DNA from: a virus
Virus record (IMG/VR): IMGVR_UViG_3300036915_000009
Coordinates: 1-58,855 of that record
Length of the DNA: 58,855 nucleotides
Strand: one strand, 5' to 3'
Positions 23,663 through 32,145 of the stretch are shown here, piece after piece (positions within the stretch are counted from its first letter, which is position 1; every line of letters starts with the position of its first letter). The position numbers and the translations under genes were made by a program. Below the pieces are notes generated by a model, which was not told where the DNA came from, made no database searches, and saw only the letters and a list, made by a program, of their open reading frames with translations.

Positions 23663-24613
23663 TCACCGCGGGGTGGTTTCGAATATTCGCACCACCTCAC
23701 CACGGGTCAACAGAAACGGATCGCCGACGCGGGACGCGTTCAGATCCAGCAGCTCCTCGGCGTCCTGATCGAAGCGAGCGGCGATCTCGAAGAGACTGGT
23801 CCGCTCGACGTCCACCACGAAGGCACGCACCCGGGGGCGGCTGCGGACCCGCTCATCTTCAGCCGCCGCTTCACGATCGAGCAGCTGCTGGAATTGTCGC
23901 GCCGTTTCGCTGCCACGCGGATCGGCAAATAGACCCTCGTCGCCCGCTTCCTTCCGCGCGGTTCTCACCACGCCTTGGATGATCCGGCGATGGGCTCGCG
24001 CCTGGGCGGCCACATCTGCCGAAGCCGCCCCGGGCGCTCTCATGAGCGTTTCGATCTCGCTTGCTGCCGTGCGCAGGCTGGCGATGCCATCGGACCACAC
24101 TCCACTCTTCTGAGCACTGAAAGTGGTTTGCTCGGCGAGCTTCCGAACGGTCGCGGTTACGGAAGGGGGTTCGAGGATGGAGCGATCCAGCGCGTCCTCG
24201 TTGTCCTGCAGAAACACCACATCCAAGATAGCGGCGTCATCTTCCTCCGGCATCTCGCGGCGGGTGTAGTCCACCACTCGGGCGCGGATCTCGCCCACCG
24301 TTGGGCACACCAGCGTTCCCGTCTCGTGGACGTCGAAGCTATCGATCATCCGCCGCAGCATGAAAGGGTAGAGTGGCTGGGGATTGTCCTCGATGCCGGG
24401 CTCTTCGATGGTGTTGGCGAAGATCATGGCCACTTGCCACTGGCGCGCTTTGCTGCCCGTGTCGTCCAGCTTGGCGCCGTTGCGACCGGGGCGCTCGTGA
24501 GTGACGATGCGGTTGCCACCCTGCTCTGTCACGCTGAGCACCGGAAACACGATCGGATCGAGCGAGCCTACGCGCCAGCGACCCGGCGGGTATTGAGCGA
24601 ATACAATGCCCAT
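23663..24613 (-). CDS. Mu gp43-like tail/DNA circularisation protein with LysM-like end
   Basis: The 316-aa product has N-terminal residues 1-110 (FPVLSVTEQGGNRIVTHERP, KARQWQVAMIFAN, PLYPFMLRRMIDSF) that match the DNA_circ_N-type domain of Mu gp43, a hub/distal-tube protein despite its name. A helical middle follows. The last 55 residues (FVVDVERTSLFEIAARFDQD, AEELLDLNASRVGDPFLL) look like a LysM-type module. It is adjacent to the tape measure gene and probably contacts it. Confidence 0.78.
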   Translation of the reverse strand: MGIVFAQYPPGRWRVGSLDPIVFPVLSVTEQGGNRIVTHERPGRNGAKLDDTGSKARQWQVAMIFANTIEEPGIEDNPQPLYPFMLRRMIDSFDVHETGTLVCPTVGEIRARVVDYTRREMPEEDDAAILDVVFLQDNEDALDRSILEPPSVTATVRKLAEQTTFSAQKSGVWSDGIASLRTAASEIETLMRAPGAASADVAAQARAHRRIIQGVVRTARKEAGDEGLFADPRGSETARQFQQLLDREAAAEDERVRSRPRVRAFVVDVERTSLFEIAARFDQDAEELLDLNASRVGDPFLLTRGEVVRIFETTPR

Positions 24614-26653
24614 TCAGTAGCCTCCCAGCGCTTGGCTCGGTCCCATTGCCATTGGCCCGCGCGTGCCTGGACCGGGATCCGCGTTGCCAGCCGCTCCCCT
24701 TGATCCAGGGTTGGCAAACGCAACGCGCAACGTGGTGCCGCCCATGGCGGACCTCACCGCCTGAGCGATGGCGCGCGCTGACTGATCGTCCAGGTTTACC
24801 TGCTGTTTTTTACCAGGGCGCGTTACAGGTTGCTCAGTTGGTTGTGGAGCGGTGGGCGTCGGGGTTGCTGGTGTGCCGGCTGCCTGCGCCTTCTCCAGCT
24901 TGTCAATATGGGCTTTCTTCCACTTCAGATCCTCCCGCGCCTTGGCGAGTTCCGTCTCCTCCATGCGGCGCTGATCGTCGCTCAGAAAAAGGCTGTTGCT
25001 GAAGCTTCCCAGTTCCTTTTCCTTGGCCGCGATGGCCTTCTCGGCGAAGCGAGCTTCGGCCCGTTCCTTGCTCAGCGACTTGCTCCTCCCAGCGAGCTTT
25101 GCGCGCGCCACCGAAATGCCACCAGTACTCTTCGCGTTCTCGTCCGCGTCCTTGCTGATTTTCTCGGCCGCCAGAGCGCCAGCAATTGCGACGGCTGCCA
25201 GAGCGCCGGCACCCTTGATCAGATTTCCGACCTTCATCCCGCCCACCACATGAGCCTGCGCGATGGTAGCAGCGGCGCCGGTCGCACCCGTCGCGTGCCC
25301 CGAGACAATACTGGCCATCATACTGGTGAGGAAGCCTTTCGCTGCCACGCCACCGAGCCCCAGCGTGCCCGCTAGGACGGGGTTTTTCGCAGCGAAGGAA
25401 ACAAAGTTCCCGAACAGCTTCGCGATCTCGGGCAGCGCAGCCGATAGATCTTCCATCGCTGTGAGTATTTCGGGAGAAGCGAAGGCCTGGTTCAAGTTTT
25501 CGAGCGCCACCCGAAGCCGCGCTTGCGGCTCGGTCGCCTTCTTCGCTGCTTCCTCCTGCAAAGCCGCTGCGTTGAGAGATGTCTTGCCGAACTGAGCAAT
25601 CGATTCGTCCAGCGAGCGCAGCGCTTGCTCGGTCGCTTCTTTGCCCCGCAAGCCGCCGGCCTTGGCTCGCTGCAGCGCTTCCTCGAAGGGCTCGGTGAAC
25701 AGAATGCGGAGCGCGTCCTTTTCTTCGGGGCCGATGAAAGCAGTCTGAAGCGCCTCCATTCCCTTCTTGCCGCGCGAGAGCATTACGCGCATCCGGGCTA
25801 GGAAGTCCTTTTCGTTGAGCAGCTTGCTAGCATCGATGCCGGCGATCTTGGCCATCGTCTTGAGCGTATTGGGGCTCCCGAGCTTCACGAGCATGTTTTG
25901 AATGCCGGACACTTGGCGACCCAAACCACCCATCTGAGCATCCGTGGCGTTCATGGCGCCCGAAAGGAACTCCAGCGCCCGCTTGCCCTCTAGCCCCGCC
26001 GTGATCAGTTTCGCCCCAACCACATCGATGACTTGGGCGAACGCTTCAAAATTGGGTCCACCTTGCTGCGCTTGCTCGTACACCTGCGCCAGCGCTTCCT
26101 TGGCTTCGGCGGCACTCAGCCCAAACTTACGCTGCATTTGTTGTGCGATGGTCGCTACCGTCTTGACCTCTTCGTTGGTCGCGGTGGCAGCCATGCCGAT
26201 GGCCTCCATCATTTCTTTGGTGAACTTCAGATCCTTGGTAGCGCCAAACACTTCCTCGAACGCGGTGGCCATCTCCTCGCTCGTGCGAGTGGTCTTGGAT
26301 GCTGAGCGCTCAACGATTTGCTGGATGTCTGCCGACTTGGTCATCGCCCCGGTGGCCGTCTGCACCCGGAAGGCGAGCGTCGAATAAGTCGAGTTGAGTT
26401 GCACCGCGTTTTTCAACGCAGCGCCAGCGCTGAACGCACCGCCGAGCGTGGCGATGGCCGTCACCCCTCGCTTCGCAGCGCTTGCTAGGCCGCCTAGTTC
26501 CTTCTTGGCTCCCGCAAGGCCCGCCTTGAGATGCTTGGCAGCATTCTTTCCCGTCACGCCCATGCGGCGCAACGAATCGCCGGCTCGCTTCATCCCAGCA
26601 AGGAATTGCGAGTTGTTCAGTGTGAGCTTAACGCTTGCTTCGCGCTGCGCCAT
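24614..26653 (-). CDS. Tail tape measure protein
   Basis: The 679-aa product has an N-terminal SVKLTLNNSQFLAGMKRAGDS, typical of tape measures. A long Ala-rich helical region follows, then a hydrophobic segment near residues 440-490 (GTLGLGGVAAKGFLTSMMAS, GAGALAAVAIAGALAAEKI) that may insert in the host membrane, and a charged coiled-coil and low-complexity end. By the usual 1.5 angstrom per residue rule a tail near 100 nm is expected. It follows the frameshifted chaperone genes, as in most contractile phages. Confidence 0.85.
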   Translation of the reverse strand: MAQREASVKLTLNNSQFLAGMKRAGDSLRRMGVTGKNAAKHLKAGLAGAKKELGGLASAAKRGVTAIATLGGAFSAGAALKNAVQLNSTYSTLAFRVQTATGAMTKSADIQQIVERSASKTTRTSEEMATAFEEVFGATKDLKFTKEMMEAIGMAATATNEEVKTVATIAQQMQRKFGLSAAEAKEALAQVYEQAQQGGPNFEAFAQVIDVVGAKLITAGLEGKRALEFLSGAMNATDAQMGGLGRQVSGIQNMLVKLGSPNTLKTMAKIAGIDASKLLNEKDFLARMRVMLSRGKKGMEALQTAFIGPEEKDALRILFTEPFEEALQRAKAGGLRGKEATEQALRSLDESIAQFGKTSLNAAALQEEAAKKATEPQARLRVALENLNQAFASPEILTAMEDLSAALPEIAKLFGNFVSFAAKNPVLAGTLGLGGVAAKGFLTSMMASIVSGHATGATGAAATIAQAHVVGGMKVGNLIKGAGALAAVAIAGALAAEKISKDADENAKSTGGISVARAKLAGRSKSLSKERAEARFAEKAIAAKEKELGSFSNSLFLSDDQRRMEETELAKAREDLKWKKAHIDKLEKAQAAGTPATPTPTAPQPTEQPVTRPGKKQQVNLDDQSARAIAQAVRSAMGGTTLRVAFANPGSRGAAGNADPGPGTRGPMAMGPSQALGGY

Positions 26654-26819
26654 CGGCTCGCCTCCGTCCGGTCAGGATGTTTCGGAGTTCGTCGGGGGTG
26701 ACGAGTCCAGTGGCGAGGTCGGCGATGGCTGAACCCACGAGGGCGCGTTCGGAGAGCGCAAGGCTTCCTCGGCCATGAGCACTATACAACTGTACTGCGC
26801 GGGCCCAACCATACCGACT
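26628..26819 (-). CDS. -1 frameshift extension of the tail assembly chaperone
   Basis: The -1 frame relative to the chaperone gene is open from 26936 to 26628. After a slip at CCCTTTA (26819-26825) it would add 63 residues starting SRYGWARAVQLYSAHGRG and ending GRRRADGAARSKR, including SERALVGSAIADLATGL and TPDELRNILTG. The fusion would be about 230 aa. This matches the G/GT or gp41/gp42 arrangement. The end overlaps the tape measure start by 26 nt. Confidence 0.65.
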   Translation of the reverse strand, partial: SRYGWARAVQLYSAHGRGSLALSERALVGSAIADLATGLVTPDELRNILTGRRRADGAARSKR

Positions 26820-27319
26820 AAAGGGGCGGGGGTTTTCTCCCCCGCGATGCGAACAATGGTCTGCCAGAGTTGCTCGCCATCGAGTTCGCCGAACCGCGGA
26901 TCGAGCATCTCCACCCAGGCATCGTAACGTCCCCACACCTCCGACAGTGTTTGCCAGTCGTAAGTGTCCAACAGCGCCTTGGCGTCTATGACGTGCTGAT
27001 CGAACGTGCCGGGGTCGCGAATCGCGAAGGCGAGGATCGAATAATTCTCCAGATCGTCCAGGTAGTCTTTGTCTCGATCCAGGTCGAGCTTCAGTTCGGC
27101 GGCAAGTGCTCTCGCCTGGATCCGCGCTCGAAACCGCTGCTGGTTGGTCACGTTGCGCAGCCGGACGTCCACCTCTTTCAAGTCGCCGTTTTTCGTGCGG
27201 CGTTTGAGCGTTGCTGGCAGGTGCAGCACCTCGTTGTGCTCTTCGACACCAAGAGCCTGCCAGTTGTCCAGCGCGATCCGCACCGCGCGATCTTCGGCAG
27301 GCTCCTCAGCGTCACTCAT
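26672..27319 (-). CDS. Tail assembly chaperone (Mu gp41-like)
   Basis: The 215-aa product has a body DKDYLDDLENYSILAFAIRD, DAKALLDTYDWQTLSEVWGR, MLDPRFGELDGEQLWQTIVR with a short variable end. Proteins in this position bind the tape measure during tail assembly. The codon pair at CCCTTTA near residue 166 allows a -1 shift into an overlapping frame, giving a second, longer product. The zero-frame end (SPNAPSWVQPSPTSPL) is low-complexity, as in many unshifted forms. Confidence 0.8.
   Translation of the reverse strand: MSDAEEPAEDRAVRIALDNWQALGVEEHNEVLHLPATLKRRTKNGDLKEVDVRLRNVTNQQRFRARIQARALAAELKLDLDRDKDYLDDLENYSILAFAIRDPGTFDQHVIDAKALLDTYDWQTLSEVWGRYDAWVEMLDPRFGELDGEQLWQTIVRIAGEKTPAPLVGMVGPAQYSCIVLMAEEALRSPNAPSWVQPSPTSPLDSSPPTNSETS
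26819..26825 (-). promoter_or_regulatory. Slippery heptamer CCCTTTA
   Basis: On the minus strand the zero-frame codons are GCC CCT TTA, which fits X-XXY-YYZ (C-CCT-TTA) for a -1 shift. After slippage the frame continues open to 26628. It lies between the tail tube and tape measure genes, the standard site of a programmed frameshift. Confidence 0.65.
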
Positions 27320-27337
27320 GACTTTGCAAGTTCCGCC

Positions 27338-27721
27338 TTACAGGCGGACTTCCTCCATGTGTCCGATGAACGTTGCCGACCCCTTGGTGGCGTCGTCCAG
27401 TGGCGCGTCCAGATCGCAGCCTTGATATGCGCCGTTCACGGTCCAGGCGACATTTGGACCCTTCGCGCGCAGCTGGCGGACGGTGCCCGTTTTCACGTCC
27501 CGCCAATAGTTGCGCTCGGGGCCGTCCTCGTCGATCGCGAAGTCGAACGAGATCGAGCATTCTTCGGTGCCGAGCGTGATGCCGGCTCCCTTGCGCCGCA
27601 GGGTGTGAACCTGCTTCGCATTGTTCGTCAGCGTGATCGTGAAGTTTGTTACCTGGACCAGGTCGCCGTTGCCCTGCGCCAGAAAAACCTTCGGGTAAAT
27701 CAGTTGTTCGCCGTCTGCCAT
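27338..27721 (-). CDS. Tail tube protein
   Basis: The 127-aa product, ADGEQLIYPKVFLAQGNGDL, VQVTNFTITLTNNAKQVHTL, SISFDFAIDEDGPERNYW and GTVRQLRAKGPNVAWTVNG, shows the compact beta-barrel composition of Mu-type tube proteins. It polymerises into the inner tube of the contractile tail. It follows the sheath gene and precedes the chaperone, the canonical order. Confidence 0.8.
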   Translation of the reverse strand: MADGEQLIYPKVFLAQGNGDLVQVTNFTITLTNNAKQVHTLRRKGAGITLGTEECSISFDFAIDEDGPERNYWRDVKTGTVRQLRAKGPNVAWTVNGAYQGCDLDAPLDDATKGSATFIGHMEEVRL

Positions 27722-27754
27722 TGGATGTGCCTCTCGTTAAGTGCCTTCCGCCGT

Positions 27755-29263
27755 TCAGGCGACCTTGCTTGCGACCACGCCGAGCTTCGCGAGCGGCTTG
27801 ACGATCGCGAGCGGTAGGAAAATGTTCACCTGGGTCGGGTCCACGTCATCGATGGCCACCACCAGCTCATCGTTCTCGATGGATGCATCCAGTGCGGGCT
27901 TCTGCACCACGCCCGAGCGAGTCCAGAACGTCAGCCGCGAGATCACGAACTCTTCAACGTCCCTTCGCTCCACCACTCCGGGGGGCAATGCATCAGCGCC
28001 CGGCGGGAGATCTTCCGAGATCGAAGCGTTGGCGAACTGCTGCGGAAGCACGGTTCGCATATCGCGAGCAACCGCATACATGCCGAGCGTGTCCGTCATG
28101 TCGAAAGCGCGGTAATCCTGGGTCGCGCCGTCCAGCGAGTGGGTCGTGATGGGCCGCACCACCACCACCTGGCTCGTCCCTTGTGCCACCTGCAGCGGAG
28201 TGACGCCGTTCTCCAGAAGGTCCTCGACCTCGGCCGCCGTGAGGCGCTCGGCTGAAACATCTCGTGGACCGTAGAGGTTATGCACGTTGCCGATCCGGTT
28301 GTAGTTCGGTCGCAGCGCAGCGAAGGCGAGCGCGTCGCCAGCTTCGGACGCCGCCAGTTCGCACGGCAGATCGTCGAAGGTCTGCCCAAATACGTATTCG
28401 CAGGCTTCGTTATTGCGGTCGATGGCGCCTGCCTTCACGTCCGCGATCGCGCCCGTGTGACCGATCCAAGCCACCTGGAGCAACGCATCAGCGCCGCTTT
28501 CGTAGGTATTGATGTGATCGGTCAAACGCTCGGCGTTGCTGCTGCTGGTGGCGGCCGCATCGGCGTTGCTGGTGCAGCCGATGATCGCCGCGTATTCGGT
28601 GGTTGAGATGGCGGTGAGCGCGGTCGTCCAATCGGGCTCGGTCGTGCCGGATGCAAGCGCGGTTGGGTTGGCTGCGATCGTGATGCCACCTCCGCCTTCG
28701 ATGACCGAAGCGAAGATCCTTACATCATTGCCCCAAGGGCCAGCGACCTTCGCGGTGTAGTCGATGTCGCCGGTTCCACCATCGGCAACCGTGACGAACA
28801 GATCGTTTGCCTGTTGGTTGATGTAACTCACCGCGCGGGTCACGAAAGCGGTATTCGCTTCGCCGCTGAGCCATGGGACATCGATGGATCGACCGTGGAT
28901 CCGAAAGCGGATCGTGCTGTTCTCGGTGGCGGTGCCGCTAAAGGTCTGGGTCTCCGAAGCCGCGGCGCCGCCGCTCGCTGTTGGGGCGAGCACGTCCAGC
29001 TTCCCCAAGCCATTGCGCTCGAAGAAGCGCTTCGCCGCGAGATGGCCTGGCGTGCCTGCGCCGAGCGCTGTGGCCACGTCATCGGCGCCGAAGCACTGGC
29101 GTACCTCGGTGTCTACTGTGATGTCGCCCGCGGAACTCTTGGGGGCGATGATCAATGCTCTCAGGGCTGCGGTGCCTGGGTTGGCTACTGCAGCGAGCAG
29201 ATTGACGGTGAGGAAAAGTCCTGGAGTCTTGACGCTACTCGCTACCGCTTTCGGGATGGTCAT
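27755..29263 (-). CDS. Tail sheath protein (Mu gpL-like)
   Basis: The 502-aa product has an N-terminal VASSVKTPGLFLTVNLLAA, a middle with NDLFVTVADGGTGDIDYTA and GPWGNDVRIFASVIEGG, RPNYNRIGNVHNLYGPRDV, and a conserved C-terminal KPALDASIENDELVVAIDD plus DPTQVNIFLPLAIVKPL. These match Mu-type sheath subunits that contract to drive the tube. GGACAAGCGC precedes the ATG, a string also seen before the decoration gene, and a GGTAGGCGCACC element lies 24-41 nt upstream. The start lies inside the preceding gene's C-terminus. Confidence 0.88.
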   Translation of the reverse strand: MTIPKAVASSVKTPGLFLTVNLLAAVANPGTAALRALIIAPKSSAGDITVDTEVRQCFGADDVATALGAGTPGHLAAKRFFERNGLGKLDVLAPTASGGAAASETQTFSGTATENSTIRFRIHGRSIDVPWLSGEANTAFVTRAVSYINQQANDLFVTVADGGTGDIDYTAKVAGPWGNDVRIFASVIEGGGGITIAANPTALASGTTEPDWTTALTAISTTEYAAIIGCTSNADAAATSSSNAERLTDHINTYESGADALLQVAWIGHTGAIADVKAGAIDRNNEACEYVFGQTFDDLPCELAASEAGDALAFAALRPNYNRIGNVHNLYGPRDVSAERLTAAEVEDLLENGVTPLQVAQGTSQVVVVRPITTHSLDGATQDYRAFDMTDTLGMYAVARDMRTVLPQQFANASISEDLPPGADALPPGVVERRDVEEFVISRLTFWTRSGVVQKPALDASIENDELVVAIDDVDPTQVNIFLPLAIVKPLAKLGVVASKVA

Positions 29264-29618
29264 CGCGCTTGTCCTGTCGTTTGACGGGAGGTGCGCCTAC
29301 CTCCGATGGGTTGCTAGCTAGTGTAGTTGTGGCTCGGGCCTGTTTGGCCTTCAGCTGGGGGGCTTGGCTCGCTCGCCACTCGTCTCCGGTGCGAGCTCGC
29401 AGCGAGCCGTTCGCGATGGCTCGCTGATACTCACGACGATAACGCCGAAGCTCAGCGTAAGGGATGGCGACGATCTGTTCGGGGAAGTAGTTGATGCCGT
29501 TCGAGCCATCGAACCGCCGAGCGGCTCCGATGAGCACCCGCGAGGCGCCGAAGCGCGCCACTGGCTTGCCAGGCACCGAGCTGACGAACAGACCGAAGGG
29601 CTCCGAAGGATCCGCCAT
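29235..29618 (-). CDS. Mu gp38-position small protein
   Basis: The product is 127 aa from the ATG at 29618; a TTG at 29657 would add 13 residues. The N-terminal half (PFGLFVSSVPGKPVARFGAS, GINYFPEQIVAIPYAEL) is beta-rich, and the C-terminal half is basic and Gln/Ala-rich. It sits between gp37-like and sheath genes, as Mu gp38 does. Its last codons contain the late leader element and overlap the sheath start by 29 nt, so sheath signals are embedded in its coding sequence. Confidence 0.55.
   Translation of the reverse strand: MADPSEPFGLFVSSVPGKPVARFGASRVLIGAARRFDGSNGINYFPEQIVAIPYAELRRYRREYQRAIANGSLRARTGDEWRASQAPQLKAKQARATTTLASNPSEVGAPPVKRQDKRDDHPESGSE
29287..29304 (-). promoter_or_regulatory. 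GGTAGGCGCACC late leader element, copy 2
   Basis: On the minus strand GGAGGTAGGCGCACCTCC forms a 6-bp stem (GGAGGT/ACCTCC) with loop AGGCGC. It is 24 nt before the sheath ATG and encoded within the end of the upstream ORF. Compared with the other copies, a base change in the core is matched by a change in the arms that keeps the stem paired. Confidence 0.6.
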
Positions 29619-29661
29619 GGCCGACAAACTACGCCATGCCAGCATCGGCGTCCACAACGGG

Positions 29662-30642
29662 TTACGGATCGTCCGTCATGTCGACCTCCACGTCCACGAC
29701 AGTGAGATCACCGGTTGGCTCGGGCGCCTCCCCGCCAGGTAACGCCTGCGCGATCGCGGAAGTGATCCATGTGTTGAAGGTTCGCGAGTCGATGGGCTGC
29801 AGGGTCTGATTGACGCGCAGGCTGAGGAAATAGATGTAGTGCTTCGCTCCTCGTGCCAACCGATCCCGGTTGACGATCTCGACCCCGGCGCCCACGCTGG
29901 AGAGCGCTTCGCCGTCATCGTTGCATTGGCGATCGGTCAACAGGCGCGTGGCCGCCTGCAGGATCAAAAGGCCTTCCTGACGCCGTTTGGTGTCCCCTTC
30001 CAGTCGCCCGCTGATGGCGTAGAGGCTGAAGGTCTCCCGCATGAAGCGCACCCGCCGAGCGCCACGGGTCGAGCCCTGGCGCAGGCCGGCCGTGGTGCCT
30101 TCGGCTGGCTCGGTGCTCTGCCACGCCAGCATCAGCGCGGGGAAGCGGGCGAGCAGGCTCGCGAAAATGTCCTTCGATGGGTTGGCGGCATCCAGATCCT
30201 CGAAGAAAGCGACCTCCTTCACCAGTTGCCCCGTGTCCGCGCCGTCCACCATGGCAGCGTCGAGCGTGGCGGTTGCGACGAACCCTTCGACTTCAGGCGA
30301 AAAGCGCAGGGTGGTGCCGTCCGCCAAGTTGTGGCGAGCGCCGCCCACGTTGCTCGTGATGGCGACCGATCCCGTCGCGCCGCCTGAGATAGTCCACGCT
30401 CCACCCGTACCGTTCGCGTTCACGGTGGCGGGGTTGCGAGTGACCTTGAACACGAGATCGCTGCGCTCCTGGCCGCCGATCACAGGCACCAGATACGTAT
30501 TGGGCTGCAGCACCTTGTCCGCGCCAGCGTCGGCGGTGACGGTGACAGTGCCGGTCGAACGCACCCCGCACATAGGCGAGAGTTGCGCGAGGATGGCTCT
30601 GCCGAGCTTTTCGATTGTGTTCAGAGCAAGGGACTCGGTCAT
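29662..30642 (-). CDS. Mu gp37-like protein
   Basis: In this 326-aa product the C-terminal half (EVAFFEDLDAANPSKDIF, FPALMLAWQSTEPAEGTT, TFSLYAISGRLEGDTKRRQ, LRVNQTLQPIDSRTFNTW) matches the gp37 (DUF1834-type) family thought to act in tail assembly. The N-terminal half carries a beta-rich domain with VTVTADAGADKVLQPNTYLV and GTTLRFSPEVEGFVATATLD, absent from the shorter Mu protein, so this is an enlarged version. The start overlaps the gpG-like stop by ATGA. Confidence 0.7.
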   Translation of the reverse strand: MTESLALNTIEKLGRAILAQLSPMCGVRSTGTVTVTADAGADKVLQPNTYLVPVIGGQERSDLVFKVTRNPATVNANGTGGAWTISGGATGSVAITSNVGGARHNLADGTTLRFSPEVEGFVATATLDAAMVDGADTGQLVKEVAFFEDLDAANPSKDIFASLLARFPALMLAWQSTEPAEGTTAGLRQGSTRGARRVRFMRETFSLYAISGRLEGDTKRRQEGLLILQAATRLLTDRQCNDDGEALSSVGAGVEIVNRDRLARGAKHYIYFLSLRVNQTLQPIDSRTFNTWITSAIAQALPGGEAPEPTGDLTVVDVEVDMTDDP

Positions 30643-31127
30643 GCCACATGGCCCCGGCTAGGCGGCGCTTCGCTCGGCGATGTGATGCGGGCGACGAGCA
30701 TCTCCGCCATATCGGCCACGTCCTGCTCGAACGCTTGCGTTTCGATGTCGAAGAAGTCGCGCAGCGGGATCTTTTTCCGCGGCTGATGACTGGCATGGTA
30801 CTTCGCATAAGGCACATTGGTGAACACCTCGGCGAAGTCGACGCCATGATCGGGCGTGATGCTGCCCACCAGGTTGCCGGTGTCCTGCAGCAGCTGTGGG
30901 TTGCCGAGCCAGCGGCGCCCTCTAGGCTTGGGCAGTCCCCTGCGCTGCCACCAGAAGTCAGGCCAGGAGCCGAAGCCCTTGGTCTCGAATTGATCGAGCA
31001 CGTATTGGTGGAGTGACTCGGCGGTGACCGCCAGCACTTCCTGGATGCTTAGCTGACCGCGCCGCGTCAGCAAGCCGAGCACATCGCCCATTTCGCGGAA
31101 ATGGAGGTCGATTGTATCGGCCATCAA
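30639..31127 (-). CDS. Virion morphogenesis / tail completion protein (gpG-like)
   Basis: The 162-aa product has VTAESLHQYVLDQFETKGFG, SWPDFWWQRRGLPKPRGRR, LQDTGNLVGSITPDHGVDF and VFTNVPYAKYHASHQPRKKIP. They match the phage virion morphogenesis family (PF05069), which includes Mu gpG and P2 gpS. It helps join tail to head. It is ATGA-coupled to gp36-like and gp37-like genes. Confidence 0.8.
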   Translation of the reverse strand: MMADTIDLHFREMGDVLGLLTRRGQLSIQEVLAVTAESLHQYVLDQFETKGFGSWPDFWWQRRGLPKPRGRRWLGNPQLLQDTGNLVGSITPDHGVDFAEVFTNVPYAKYHASHQPRKKIPLRDFFDIETQAFEQDVADMAEMLVARITSPSEAPPSRGHVA

Positions 31128-31630
31128 AAGCCACCCGGTCCGTTGCGATCGTTGGGGTTGTTTGGATCGCGATTGAAAATGAACGTGGGCGTGGCGGTGC
31201 TCTTTTCCCCGCGCAACGTGCTGTTGATGCCAGCTCCACCGCTCTCCAGTTCCAGGCGGCTGCGGATCTCGCCCCTGCTCATCGCCTTCAGCTCGGCTCG
31301 CGAGCGTTGCCCCAGGCCGTCGAACGGACCTTTGCCTTCATCGTCCAACCACTCTGTTTTGGCTTCGCCAGCGAGCTGCGCACAAATGCCAGCCCAGGCG
31401 CGGACGATCTGGGAGTCAGTCACCAGCAAGGCCAGCTGGGCGAGAGTGAAACCCTTGCCCAGCAGGATGCCGGTAACGACGTCGTTGGCGTCATTGATGA
31501 TCGCTTCCAGCCGAGTCTCGTCGGTGCCCGCCACGAGGCCATCGCCATCGAAGTCGAACAGCTGCACCACGCGCTGGGGCGTGAAGCGGTCCTCGAGCTT
31601 GCTCCGATCACCAAACGCAATCGACGCCAT
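31124..31630 (-). CDS. Mu gp36-like head-tail connector (DUF1320)
   Basis: The 168-aa product starts AFGDRSKLEDRFTPQRVVQL and continues ETRLEAIINDANDVVTGILL, GFTLAQLALLVTDSQIVRAW and AGICAQLAGEAKTEWLDDEG. The helical pattern and length match gp36/DUF1320 proteins acting at the neck. The C-terminus is Asn/Pro/Gly-rich. The start is 4 nt after the upstream gene. Confidence 0.78.
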   Translation of the reverse strand: MASIAFGDRSKLEDRFTPQRVVQLFDFDGDGLVAGTDETRLEAIINDANDVVTGILLGKGFTLAQLALLVTDSQIVRAWAGICAQLAGEAKTEWLDDEGKGPFDGLGQRSRAELKAMSRGEIRSRLELESGGAGINSTLRGEKSTATPTFIFNRDPNNPNDRNGPGGF

Positions 31631-31634
31631 GCGA

Positions 31635-32036
31635 TCAGCCCAGCAGGTTCGCGCCCGGAGGCACGTGAGACGGGGTTACGCTCATCGCTGGCAGCGAACT
31701 CGGATGAACGGGCATTGGAAGGCCGAGATCGCGATGCGTGATCGGCCCGAACTTGATGCCGTCTGCCTCCGCCGCCTTCCGCACTGGCGCCGGTACTTTG
31801 TCGTACTGAGCGCCGCGGTAAACGTGGACGCGGCGACCTTGCACGAGCCCGATCCAGTTGGTCTGAGCCACGTTGCCGGCCTGTGTCAGGTGGACGTTTG
31901 GCTCGGGCTTGAAATCATACCGAGGCGCGCGCTTCTGCTGGCCTGGCAGCGAGGGACTTGCCGCCATGGGCTGGGGCTCGCTCTCCTCGTCGGTGCTGGC
32001 GTTCTCTGGGCGGACTTGGTTTTTCTTGTTTGCCAT
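31635..32036 (-). CDS. Hypothetical structural-region protein
   Basis: The 133-aa product has a disordered, charged N-terminus (KKNQVRPENASTDEESEPQP) and a compact C-terminal part (NWIGLVQGRRVHVYRGAQYD, KVPAPVRKAAEADGIKFG). The ATG at 32036 follows AAAAGGACCCC. It lies between a terminator and gp36, the slot of Mu gp35, to which its size is similar; a homology claim is not justified from sequence alone. Confidence 0.6.
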   Translation of the reverse strand: MANKKNQVRPENASTDEESEPQPMAASPSLPGQQKRAPRYDFKPEPNVHLTQAGNVAQTNWIGLVQGRRVHVYRGAQYDKVPAPVRKAAEADGIKFGPITHRDLGLPMPVHPSSLPAMSVTPSHVPPGANLLG

Positions 32037-32068
32037 GGGGTCCTTTTCGGGGGTTGTGTGGAAAAGAG

Positions 32069-32113
32069 AAAGGCCGCGAAACCACCGCGTGGGAGCGAGC
32101 TTTCGCGGCCTTT
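32069..32113 (-). terminator. Intrinsic terminator after the capsid region
   Basis: A 13-bp perfect stem AAAGGCCGCGAAA/TTTCGCGGCCTTT (32069-32081 with 32101-32113) is followed on the minus strand by a T-rich tract, TTTCTCTTTTCC. It lies downstream of the capsid and the small membrane ORF and just ahead of the next gene. It would attenuate read-through so that capsid transcripts exceed tail transcripts. This is the clearest intrinsic terminator in the window. Confidence 0.8.
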
Positions 32114-32145
32114 GCTGGGGTGCAGTCAGTCGCACCCGCTTGGGA

